NCBI GenBank assembly: GCA_028565635.1
Contig: JAOXYB010054790.1
Span: 1 to 11,276 of the forward strand
Origin: Phoronis ovalis
Lineage: Eukaryota > Phoronida > Phoronidae
Direction of reading: 5' to 3'
DNA: 11,276 bases
Every line of letters starts with the position of its first letter. Position 1 is the stretch's first letter. The notes below the pieces were generated by a model. That model ran no database searches and had not been told where the DNA came from. It saw nothing but the letters and a program-made list of their open reading frames with translations. Of this stretch, positions 1 through 8,531 are shown in pieces. Made by a program: the position numbers and the translations under genes.

Positions 1-1367
1 TGGGTTAATATTTGATACTAGGTAAAAGGTAATGGTGTAAACTAAAAAACAAGAAAATTTTGACAAGTTATAAATGACTAAGGTTTAAAAACACCCAAAA
101 GGGACTGAGGTCAGTCTACATCAGTTTATGAGGTAACTTCTGGAATACAAAGGGTATCTAATTTCAAGTTTCTCTAGCAGGAGTTACAGGCAAAAACAGG
201 TATCATGATTTTGTGCAGAACTAAATGATCCTGCTTTTAGATTAGTATTTTATTAAGTTTATTCCAATAAATCGATACCTGATTGCATGAATTTAACCGA
301 TAATGTTATCTACATCCCATTGATTAGTTTGCTTTCAGTATGCAACATGATAAAACGAATCTAAATTTGAATTATAATGGCTTTAATCTTTACTTAATAA
401 CAATATAAAGAAACATTTATGATAAAGATATAATTAATACTATGACATATTTCATTACTTAGTGACCAACAATGAACAAACTCATACTTTTAGAGACACT
501 AAAATATGTTCTGAATAAAAAAGACTTGTTGTTTGTTAAGCTTACATTCTTTTCTCAGAAAACACCAACAAAAATTGTGCCATACATATCCTATAACTGT
601 TTGTTCATGGTTGACTATAAAAAGTTAGCTTGTCAAATCACTATATTGCACCTTGTAAGGATATATATGATTGGTGTTATAAAAGTTCAGTGTCGTCATG
701 GCATAAATGTCGCAGACTATAAAAAGCAAGGCACTGTAGTACTGAATGTGGGTGTACAGTATCTATGTTAAAATCAAATATCTAATATTATTCAGATCAT
801 GGAGATCAATTTTCCAGTCATTTCATTACTCTGTATTACACATTATTAATAATTCAAAACTTCTGATAGATCAGCAATCTACTTTTGTGAGTTGTTAGTC
901 ACTATATTTATTAATAATATGCCTAAATTAGCAATTGCGTAATGAGTTTGTATTTCAAATCAGGAATTATAATTTTCATGTGTAGGCGATAATTTGTTAA
1001 GGCTACTAAGTATCAATCAATAAATCACATACTTTATATTAATATAATACTTTTATAGGTAACTGTTTACAGCAAAAAAAAAATGACGTGTCACACTAAG
1101 TTGTCTAAGTTTTTAATGAAAGCAGTGATTGCTGTCATGATGTGAGAATAGTGATGGTAGCTGGGTGGGTAGGGTATTTTTTGAATTTTTGATATATTTC
1201 CTGCAATCTTGGACACCAATTAATTCATTGACTACATGGGTATTTATGTTCCTATTTGGTAAGAAAAATACCCAGTTGTAACAAAAGAGCAACTTGAAAA
1301 ATCATATACTTAATTATTTAAACCACTTCTTAATAAATACACTCAAATATAGCAATATGCTACTCAC
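1..1367 (-). other. Intron 5 of the LamNT/LE gene (incomplete), no gene seen
   Basis: This AT-rich sequence begins with the GTGAGT donor of exon 5 (GT at 1367-1366) and runs off the left edge. I checked both strands for further laminin-EGF exons by cysteine spacing and found none. A plus-strand open frame at 472-771 has a plausible length but no recognisable domain and ordinary AT-driven composition, so it is not called. Confidence 0.6.
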
Positions 1368-1535
1368 GCGAACATGTGTATGGATATGCCTGTCCACTCA
1401 CATAATCCTTGAAGTGATTGTCCATGCACTGCTCACATTTATCACCCGTTGTGTTGTGACGGCATCCCTGACATACGCCATAACCTTTCCCCTCATCTAA
1501 TCGACACGAGTCAGCATGCCCACTACACAAACAGT
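1368..1535 (-). CDS. Exon 5: LE repeat 2
   Basis: It completes codon 345 and encodes residues 346-400 plus one base. The acceptor is TTCAG/AC and the donor is CGC/GTGAGT, phase 1. All eight cysteines of a second LE repeat are present (346, 348, 355, 366, 369, 378, 381, 399), with the core GVCQGCRHNTTGDKCEQC. Phase-1 borders on a single-repeat exon are typical of modular extracellular proteins. The strong donor shows that the gene continues; I found no exon with LE-like cysteine spacing in 1-1367. Confidence 0.92.
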
Positions 1536-4203
1536 CTGAAATAAATCACAACAGATAATGAATTTAATTACTCATTATAAATTTACTGTGCTACTCAAGT
1601 GTGCTTGCAGAGCATAGTCCTAAAATTCAGCAAAGCTGTAAAATATGTTTGGTTCTATTTTATTTGCATCATATCCAATTTTATACAGCAGAATCATCAA
1701 ATTGGTACCTAGGTCAATTTTCCACATTTTTTAATTAGCTATATTATGATATCTGATCAAACATAAAGAAATTTAAGAAAATCTGTAAAGTAAATAGTAT
1801 GTTTGTGAATACTGATAGTACACTCAATTTACCTTCACAAGCATTAGCTGCATTTGTTGTTCCCATTTGCCATGGTCGATTTCTAAACAAAACTTGACAT
1901 TCTTCGCAATTTAATCCCTGGGTATTGTGTTGACAATCACAAACATTCCTATTCTGTAATTTATACCAAAAAGATTAAGCAAAGGACTTATAACAGTATG
2001 GTAAGAATAAGTTGTAATTTAATTTCACATAAAAACAGTGGTAAATGAAAATATGACAAGTAAAATGATATTATAAAATCCGACAAATAGTTTATCAAAA
2101 AATTAGTATAAAGTAAAAGTATTTTTAAATAACAGTTGATACTTACAGGCCCTGCACAAGTACTAGCATGCCCAAAACATGCACATTGTCCTTCTATTTC
2201 TAAATCAGCAATGGCAAAGTAAGAACTAAGAGGTTGCAAATCAGCAGGCTGAATTAATCGAACACGGAGAGCTACAGCCAAGAAGTGTTTTTGAGCTTCA
2301 TAAACATTTGTAAATTCTTCCTGGTAGTCCACACTTGGGTTGAAAATAACCTGTAATGAATACTGGATATCAGTTACTTACTTTTTATAATGAATTTTTA
2401 ATGTCATCTAATACTTTGTTTGCCAGAAAACATTGTTGTCATTACTATTTTATGTTTTTTGACAGTGTCAAGACTGCCATAAAAAACACACACACACACA
2501 CACATACATATATGCTTTCCAATTAGTTCCAAGTTGGTTAAAATGCTGGGGGGTCACTTTCTATATAGATCAATACAGGGGACCGAGGTCAAATCCGAAT
2601 ACTGCATACAGGTAGACTCAGCCCTGCACTTCCAATTAAGCCCACCACTTTCCTGGACTAAGGAGGAACAAATCATCTCTTTCCTGGACTAGCTAGAATG
2701 ATGAACCCCCTGTATTGACCTATATAGGGAATTATCCTCCATGCTTTTAAACAGACTTCGAACTATTTCGAAAACCCAGTGTTAAATACTGTGTTAATAA
2801 CACAAATAACATACTGTTTGCAAATTAGCTGGAAGCTGTGTGGCAGTATGTCCTGCATAATATTCCTGTTTGCATACTGCAAATTTTGCATCCATTTGAG
2901 GTGTATTTTCCAATTGTAATGGTATTCCTTGAAAATATCGCCGACAATCATCGGCATAATACCGTAATGGTATCCAAGCACTACCTATGTCTGTTTGCTT
3001 CTCAAAGACCATGGCGTGTGGTCGCATATCAGCTAACACAGTCATATGAGGGCTTATAAATTTTAACTGTATGTAACGTAATAAAAACTGATCTGTTAGA
3101 TTGATAGTGATAATTTGTTCAGCTACAGAGTCATTAACAATTTTAATTGTATTGACTGATTGCCAGTAAGTGTCTTCCACTGGTTGTGTAAATGGGTCAA
3201 ACCCGGGTAATCTTACTTCACGTATATCATACAAAAAATCCTGAGGATGGTCACCTTCACTACAAGTATATTCTGTAAAAAGAAAGCAAAAACAATTATT
3301 TCTTCAAAATGTTGCAGATCTTTCATTGGTTGATTAAAAACTACTGGATATTATACCCCGGGGGTTACTCAAGGTTTTTTGACTACGGGGATGTGCCGCG
3401 GAACCCAATCCAAAATTTTAGCTTGCGGTAGCAAACCCAATCCAATTTTTTTTTAATTTTAGGGTAGCAATCCAAATTTTGTGAAATATAAGGGTAGCAA
3501 ACCAAAATTTAGGATTTGATATTTGAGTATAGCAATCCATTTTTAGATATACAAACCAAATTCTACAATATATTTATGGATACAAACCTAAAATTAATCC
3601 AAATTTTTTGCCGTAAGCATTGGGTAGCAATCCAAATTTCTAAAGTTTTACGGTAGCAATCCAAAAAAATACAGTAAGTATATAATAAAAATCCAAAATT
3701 TTCAACTGGGCTGCGCACCCCACCAAAAAATAACTTGTGTACCCCCAGAGTATTATACTCAGTTGATATAAAGTAAAAAGTTTAAAAGATACCTAGGTCC
3801 AGACCCTTTTATGCTAAAATAATTTTAAAATCCTTGGATGATTTTAAAATTTTTAGCTAAATTTCAAATTTATTCCAATACATGCAGTCGTGACAATTAC
3901 ATAACCAACTGAAGAAGACAAATGGCATAGAAAAAAATGATCTAAAGACATACCTGTATTATCAAATGAATCACTGAATTTCCTGTATGTGTTTGGCTGT
4001 GGAATTCCACAAGTTGAAGTTGTCTCTATAGAACGATAAGTGCTATTTTCCCGTAATGCATTTAATAAATCAAGAAACTCTGGATAGCAGGCTTTCAAGT
4101 TTGTACATGGTTCAGTTTGAGATTGTACATGTGTAAAATTTAATACAAAAATATATAAAATTATTAAAATTATTTGGATGGAATGCTGATATCCTTTGGC
4201 CAT
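1368..4203 (-). CDS. Secreted laminin N-terminal/laminin-EGF protein (netrin/laminin superfamily), 5' part, five exons
   Basis: Five minus-strand exons, 4203-3954, 3272-2815, 2350-2147, 1953-1833 and 1535-1368, join in phase (intron phases 1, 0, 0, 1, then 1 into the next intron) to give 400 codons plus one base. Every junction has GT and AG. Residues 1-28 form a signal peptide. Residues about 33-290 are a LamNT domain with its hallmarks: STCG at 63-66, TYWQS at 118-122, RPHAMVFEK at 167-175, YYADDC at 188-193 and YFAIADLEIEG at 280-290. LE repeat 1 spans C292-C343 and LE repeat 2 C346-C399, each with all eight cysteines. NxS/T sites are at N53, N130, N141 and N372. Proteins of this build are extracellular: laminin short arms, netrins, netrin-Gs and usherin. 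Phrases such as LRVRLIQPA, NRPWQ and GVCxxCRHNTTG look closest to netrin/netrin-G, but a laminin short arm or usherin-type protein remains possible. Downstream exons lie beyond the left edge, so no symbol is given. Confidence 0.93.
1833..1953 (-). CDS. Exon 4: remainder of LE repeat 1
   Basis: It encodes residues 305-344 plus one base. The acceptor is ATTACAG/AAT and the donor GAAG/GTAAAT, phase 1. It supplies C309, C311, C320, C323 and C343 of LE1, including CDCQHNTQGLNCEEC, the diagnostic laminin-EGF core. The NRPWQMGTTNAANAC tail (329-343) resembles the RPW-containing first LE repeat of netrins and of laminin beta chains. This exon is too short to show as a free-standing open frame and was found by reading the cysteine spacing and the splice phases. 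Confidence 0.92.
2147..2350 (-). CDS. Exon 3: end of LamNT and start of LE repeat 1
   Basis: It encodes residues 237-304 in phase 0 at both ends (68 whole codons). The acceptor is TTACAG/GTT and the donor CCT/GTAAGT. LRVRLIQPA at 264-272 and YFAIADLEIEGQC at 280-292 form the classic end of a LamNT domain running straight into CxCFGHASxC, the start of the first laminin-type EGF repeat (C292, C294, C301). An ATG-initiated reading of this exon alone would begin at 2332 and run on into the intron. The true exon boundaries are set by the splice sites. Confidence 0.93.
2487..2504. repeat. (CA)9 microsatellite
   Basis: Nine uninterrupted CA units are followed by a short TACATA tail. It is intronic (intron 2 of the LamNT/LE gene), just outside the TTAA-flanked element. 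Dinucleotide tracts like this are usually length-polymorphic. Confidence 0.9.
2538..2750. mobile_element. MITE-like inverted-repeat element flanked by TTAA, in intron 2
   Basis: The arms at 2561-2580 and 2706-2727 are strongly complementary: CTATATAGATCAATACAGGG on the left against CTATATAGGTCAATACAGGG read from the right. Weaker complementarity extends outward to TTAA at 2538-2541 and TTAA at 2747-2750 (left AATGCTGGGGGG, right AAGCATGGAGGA). TTAA target sites are the signature of piggyBac-type transposition, but the termini do not show a recognised piggyBac end, so the class is a suggestion. The middle holds a direct repeat TTTCCTGGACTA near 2650 and 2682 and a second, inner inverted repeat. 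It has no coding capacity. It sits about 65 bases from the exon 2 donor. Confidence 0.6.
2815..3272 (-). CDS. Exon 2: core of the LamNT domain
   Basis: It completes codon 84 and encodes residues 85-236. A pyrimidine-rich tract ends in TTTTTACAG before 3272, and the donor is AACA/GTATGT after 2815, phase 0. The exon holds the family's most conserved block: TYWQS (118-122), RPHAMVFEK (167-175), an aromatic and tryptophan pair around W183, YYADDC (188-193) and a following cysteine at 217. That block is the beta-sandwich core of the domain. The domain has only six cysteines before LE1 (33, 39, 65, 87, 193, 217), fewer than I expect for vertebrate netrin-G. Between C87 and TYWQS, most of the usual cysteine-bearing linker is absent. 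Confidence 0.94.
3349..3758. mobile_element. Short inverted-repeat element with tandem-repeat core, in intron 1
   Basis: The ends are imperfect inverted repeats: left CCCGGGGGTTACTCAAG from 3357, right (read on the minus strand) CTCTGGGGGTACACAAG from 3750. An 8-bp direct repeat TATTATAC sits outside them at 3349-3356 and 3751-3758, as expected of a target-site duplication (8 bp is typical of hAT-like elements). It is not certain, because these AT-rich bases are themselves nearly self-complementary and could belong to the termini. The core is a degenerate array of GGTAGCAATCCAAATTTT-like units starting near 3427, 3463, 3493, 3527, 3623 and 3652, with weaker versions between. There is no open frame, so the element is non-autonomous. 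It lies wholly between exons 1 and 2. Confidence 0.65.
3954..4203 (-). CDS. Exon 1: start codon, signal peptide and first part of LamNT
   Basis: It encodes residues 1-83 plus one base. The ATG at 4203-4201 is chosen because a hydrophobic stretch (residues 9-23, IQIILIILYIFVLNF) directly follows a short polar start. A small-residue cleavage site (VQS/Q) precedes the first mature cysteine (C33). An in-frame TAA sits 15 bases upstream at 4218-4216, so the frame cannot extend further in an unspliced leader. The LamNT opening motifs C33, C39 and STCG (63-66) are present. The donor reads ACAG/GTATGT, with the exon ending at 3954, phase 1. A 5' untranslated exon further right cannot be excluded. Confidence 0.92.
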
Positions 4204-6959
4204 AGTTACAATTGTTTAATGTATTGCAATAATCTACGAAACTGTGTCACAGCCTTCACATGCATAAATATTTGTTGTTGTTTAATGGCATCTTGCATTT
4301 AATATTCCTTCTGTGTATCATACAGCTAATGAAGGTCTTGGTTCACTAACTTTCAGAAACCTGAAAAGATACATTCACATAATCTCTTCAGCTACTATTA
4401 TCTACAGCAACTTTACAGCACTGGTGGCATATAGGGTGACACGAAATAACATGGATGATTTTGAATTGATGCACAAATTAAGTGTCTTGTCAATATCTTA
4501 TAATTCATAGAATGATTTTAGTAACAAATTGTCTCAGGGGTTTCTTAAAAAAACTTCTGCTTTATTACAGCATGTATTAGTTAACTAACTATAGTAAATT
4601 CATAGAAATGTATAATTATTTCTAATGACAGATGCAAGTCTCAGTTGCTTGAATAGTGAATGTCTCCACCCTCTGCAGTTGTGTGTGTCTTTTTTAGTAG
4701 ATTTTTATTCTGCAAAATCTCCTTTGGCTATACCCCATTTAACAAGACATTTAATTGAAATATTAAAATAGTTAATACTTTCGACAAGTTCAAAGTTGAT
4801 TAGTACATTATTTAGTTAACCAAGACAGTAGAACAAGAGGTCATGGTCTAAATTGTATAAACCTAATGTAGTTGGTACTTGGAATCCCAGAGCAATAGTA
4901 TTATGTATACACGAGATCACATGTTTGAAACATGACGTGTTTTTTCTAGATCGAATGATATGCAACCCCACAAATCGTTCTAGTGAAGTTTCAAGAAGAA
5001 GTTTAAAAAATCAACAGTGGTGAGATACAGTAAGAAATGAATTAGATATACACACAAAGTAATACTTGGACAGGTGTCCTCGCGTAAAACACAAAATCAA
5101 TTTTTAGAATTGTAGCCTGTTACACTTCGTATATATATTGTAGCGTAGTCTAAAAAGATTATTGTTAGAAACGATGTGTGCACATAACCACATTCGATCT
5201 TAAGAAACGTCTACGTATGCATACTTACTATTCAATAAAGTTCACATACAGGCTATTCGTAAACCTGAGTAAAACTCTTGTTGCTATATAAAATTTGAAC
5301 TGACGCTATAGACCGCCATTGTGTTCAATATCAAATTGACCCATTTTCAGCTTGTCAAGGGAGATAACTGTTTGACCTGCTTGGTGTCGCTACCGTGTGC
5401 CTATTTGATTTTGCGGGTGATTTAGGCAGCAAACTGTTGGTTTTTATATTTGCCCAAGACAGCCTGGCTAAAAATTATAACATAAATCAAAAGTTTAAGG
5501 GAAAAATCTTTATGCAACACATAATATCATATTTTCAGTGTGAGCCTGTTTATTAACAAAAAATAACTACAATAAAAACTTTTTTAGTAAGCAATGAATA
5601 AAATTTACATTTTAATCATAATTACTAAAAGTAACATTATAAGTATAAAAAAAAGGAATATAGTATAGTATCGGTTAAATTTCTAAAATTTAGTAAAACC
5701 TGCAAAATGTTATTTTTGAGTTACAGCGGGGTGATTTTGATGACAAATGAGAATATTTAGGTATGAAAGGTCAATTTTTTTAGTTTTTGTCATCTGTTCA
5801 AATAAATTATGGATTTTTGAGTTTTTAGCAAGCTATATCTCAAGGAATGGTTACAGTTAGGAATCTCATACTTGAGGCAAGAAAAAAGCTGAAATTACCA
5901 AATAGAGAATTTTTTATGTTTAAAAAAACTCCTGAACATTGATCAAATGAACGAAAAATGCAATGAGAATAATGCATTAAAGGAAAAAGCATACTTTACA
6001 TTTTCAAATATTTGTATGCTACCTACTTGCTGCCGCAGAGCACTTGAACATTTTTTGTAAACTTTAGATTGCTTCCTCGTTGTGTCAAAAATTCAAAAAA
6101 GCATGACATGGGATTGGGGGATTGTTACACTTTTGAACTGCTTCACAAAAAATGGATTGAGTTTGCTATCCTTCACTCAGTGGGCATGCAATGTGAAAGT
6201 CGGCATCCATGGGTTTTTCAGGAATTACTCAGTCGTAGTGACCTGTTGAAAGAAATAACACACTTAGGGAGTGACTAAAAATTTGGACAAAAAACACCCT
6301 GTTGTATTGACAAAAAATGATTCAAAACTAAAATGTTGAATTTTTAACTCATGTTTTAAGTATAAAACAATTAAAAAGGCTGAGAAGCATAGTTCAGTAT
6401 TTCAAAAAATTGAAGTCTCATTTCCATTTGATATCAGGAAGTGTAAAAAAATAGCACTGTAAAATTAAATAGTTCACATAAACAAAGCAATTAAGTTTAG
6501 TATTGCAAATGTAACACCATTGCAATCTCTTTTTATTAACCAAAATCCTTTGAGTAACATATATTTAAAACTTGGCGCATTTATTTCTGGCCACATTGTA
6601 TATAGATCTAATGAAGTGAAAGTTTTAGGGGCAACCCAACAAAAATGTCAGACCTCTAAAAAACAGCCTTTTCATGATTTTGGGAGAAAAACATACCCAA
6701 ACAACGTAATGTGCGTTATACTCCCACAGCTCAAAAATTATACCCTTTCACATGAAATTTTTTGGAACACTTTTATATTGACAGCCCAACTCCTGGCGCA
6801 TACAAATATTTAAATAGTACCCATCGGTTCAATCACTATCAAATATACTGAAATATAGCGTCAAGGAAATATGTGTAATGGCCTTAATATGGCAGTTGAT
6901 AAATAAAAATTAGCAATTAAGAATTTCCTGTCTAGGTGTCCATAGTTAGCACATCAGCC
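4204..6959. other. Intergenic stretch upstream of the LamNT/LE gene, no gene seen
   Basis: This is the 5' flank of the minus-strand gene and should include its promoter and any 5' untranslated exon. I can see no convincing TATA box or initiator. A somewhat less AT-rich patch lies at about 5290-5470 and contains CAAGGGAGATAACT (5356-5369). Plus-strand open frames at 4313-4510, 6069-6278 and 6520-6813 have no recognisable domain, and those at 6069 and 6520 start with TTG. I read them as chance. Confidence 0.55.
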
Positions 6960-8260
6960 ACAAGGAGGACTACGAGCAGTGACGTCATATAACCTTATTT
7001 GGCATAATGATAACAAAACATTAACTGGAGGAGGTGGAGAAAGAGCATGTCGTAGAAAAGTGCTCAAAAACGTAATATTTAAACGTCGTAAATGTATTTT
7101 AAATAGTTTAATTTAATTCCTGTCTTAGTTTTCCTTTACGTAGATTTAATTTTAATTGAATTGAAGCCGAAAAGAAAGATCCAGAAGGGGATAGAAGAAC
7201 GTCTAAAATTTTGGCACATTGCCCTTGCATCATGCAAGATTTACAAAGGTGAGTGCAGGTCAAACGTTAACAACGCTGACCACTCTCTTGTAAGAAGAAC
7301 AGATCATTTATTAACTCACGCAGTTGAACAACATATTTTTCTTCTCAAAGCTTGCAGTGAAGTATAACAATCCTGTTTTAAAACTGTAGCAATCGGTTAA
7401 AAACTTTGCATAGTTTTAACTGACCTAAGTCCACAAATGAGGTCGCCATTTTTGTATTTATTGACCCCGATTCTTTCTTTTCACATTTTTCAAAACAAAA
7501 TAAGGACAACTTCCGATACAAAACTGACGACACTCGCACCAGAACTAATTTGAAGAACGGTACTGAGCAGAATACATTTCACTGGTACGAAATATAAGAG
7601 ACACCGTTCATTATTAAATCAGAACTTTGCTTTATTGTAAATTGATGTTTTGCCATTTAAAGGTTAAAAGGTCACGCGGTGCTTTGGTAACTGTTGCTGA
7701 ATATTTGAAGAACCCGACTGGCCCCTCAGGGGGCATGGGATCCATTAAGATGTGGAGTACCTCATTGCTAATTTTGCATGCATTATTACCAGGTAATATA
7801 TGTAATAGGCCTAGATCTTTATTATTGTTCTCATGTATGAAACTGTATAAATGAGCAAGTCCAGGGCAAGACTATAATATAGAAGACTCCAATTTAAACT
7901 AACCAAAAGCAGTTGAACTTAGTTTTTTACTCTTGTATAAACAATGGCTAAATTATACCAAGAGAGCACTGTAACTTCATCAATTAACAGTATCTCTTCC
8001 AAGCTATTATTATGAATCCGGATTTTTCCAGTGGTTACAGGAATAAGATATCGTACCAAAGTGTCAACTTTAACAAATGTCAGGTGATAGATCTGAATAT
8101 TAAGATAAAAGAGTACTAAATTGTTTGATATGCATACAGATACTGCTGCCTTAAACTAAAGACTTCTGCAATAGTTCAAGTACAAAATACAATTCTTTCT
8201 CATCCTATGAACTGTAACTAGTTCTCAGATGTTTAAAAATTAACTTACTTGTGTGCTGTA
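6960..8260. other. Gene-poor stretch with a few exon-like signals on the plus strand
   Basis: I recognise no protein here. The plus-strand open frames at 7161-7367 and 7627-7854 begin with TTG, not ATG. Two donor-like sites, AAAG/GTGAGT (GT at 7249-7250) and CCAG/GTAATA (GT at 7793-7794), and a signal-peptide-like run from an ATG at 7735 are the only hints of a gene. A near-palindrome GGCCCCTCAGGGGGC lies at 7720-7734, immediately before that ATG. Confidence 0.4.
6980..6987. promoter_or_regulatory. Perfect CRE-like palindrome TGACGTCA
   Basis: The eight-base palindrome is the full consensus bound by CREB/ATF bZIP factors. It sits in gene-poor sequence about 260 bases before a strong donor-like site at 7249 on the plus strand. 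With no confirmed transcript nearby, a functional role is only a possibility; one 8-mer can occur by chance. Confidence 0.2.
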
Positions 8261-8265
8261 AATAT

Positions 8266-8531
8266 CAGGCCTAGCTAACCAGCGTAGACTCGAACCGTCA
8301 ATCCGCGCTTGCGCATCTGTTTCCTACCACTCAAACCCTTTTCCAGGTCTCTCACCAAAATTCCTGCTACTCGAACCATCGTTTCCGTAGACTCGCACAA
8401 GTTGCCAGGAACTCGAACAGGTTTCCGGAGTCTCGGACCTGCTGTTCGAAACCCGGAAAGAGTTTGAGTGTAGGAAACAGGTAAGCGAGTGCGTATTGAT
8501 GGTTCGAGTGTACGCTGGTTAGGTAGGCCTG
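8266..8531. mobile_element. Foldback (long terminal inverted repeat) element, copy 1, internally deleted
   Basis: Arms of about 80 bases at 8266-8347 and 8452-8531 match in inverse orientation at roughly 85 % by eye. Both outer ends read CAGGCCTA(G/C)CTAACCAGCG. The element is bracketed by AATAT at 8261-8265 and 8532-8536, a probable 5-bp target-site duplication. It is clearly GC-richer than its surroundings and has no open frame, so any movement would need enzymes from elsewhere. It repeats an ACTCGAACC-like word at 8288, 8329, 8369 and 8411. Compared with copy 2, the left arm continues to about 8445 without its inner right-arm partner, which suggests deletion of the inner right arm. The transposon superfamily is not recognised. 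Confidence 0.8.

Noticed and set aside
472-771. Plus-strand open frame of 99 codons with an ATG
   Set aside because: No domain, signal peptide or cysteine pattern. It lies in the intron of the minus-strand gene, and such a length is not surprising when both strands of 11 kb are scanned.
1117-1280. Minus-strand open stretch without ATG (contains VVNELIGVQDCRKY), considered as exon 6
   Set aside because: There is no laminin-EGF cysteine spacing, no usable pyrimidine tract with AG upstream and no phase-1 continuity with exon 5.
1262-1280. GGGTATTT and AAATACCC words around 1238-1274 as a small hairpin
   Set aside because: Only eight bases with a long loop inside an intron; nothing else supports a function.
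1294-1500. Plus-strand open frame over exon 5
   Set aside because: It is the antisense shadow of the laminin-EGF exon at 1368-1535.
2763-3059. Other-frame open frames over exon 2 on both strands
   Set aside because: They are shadows of the LamNT core exon, whose frame is fixed by splice phases and conserved motifs.
4261-4275. AT-rich TATTTATG on the minus strand upstream of the start codon, considered as a TATA box
   Set aside because: Poor match to the consensus in an AT-rich background, and the transcription start is unknown.
6520-6813. Plus-strand frame of 97 codons
   Set aside because: It starts with TTG, has no recognised domain and no splice or promoter context. I looked for transposase or reverse-transcriptase motifs and saw none.
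8032-8083. Possible 52-base exon between CCAG and CAG/GTGATA on the plus strand, considered as a middle exon of the mini-gene
   Set aside because: It changes the phase so that the next candidate exon at 8803 opens with a stop codon.
8266-8531. GGTTCGAGT words in the foldback arms, considered as tRNA B boxes (tRNA gene or SINE)
   Set aside because: No matching A box at the right distance, no cloverleaf and no A-rich tail. The inverted-repeat ends explain the sequence better.
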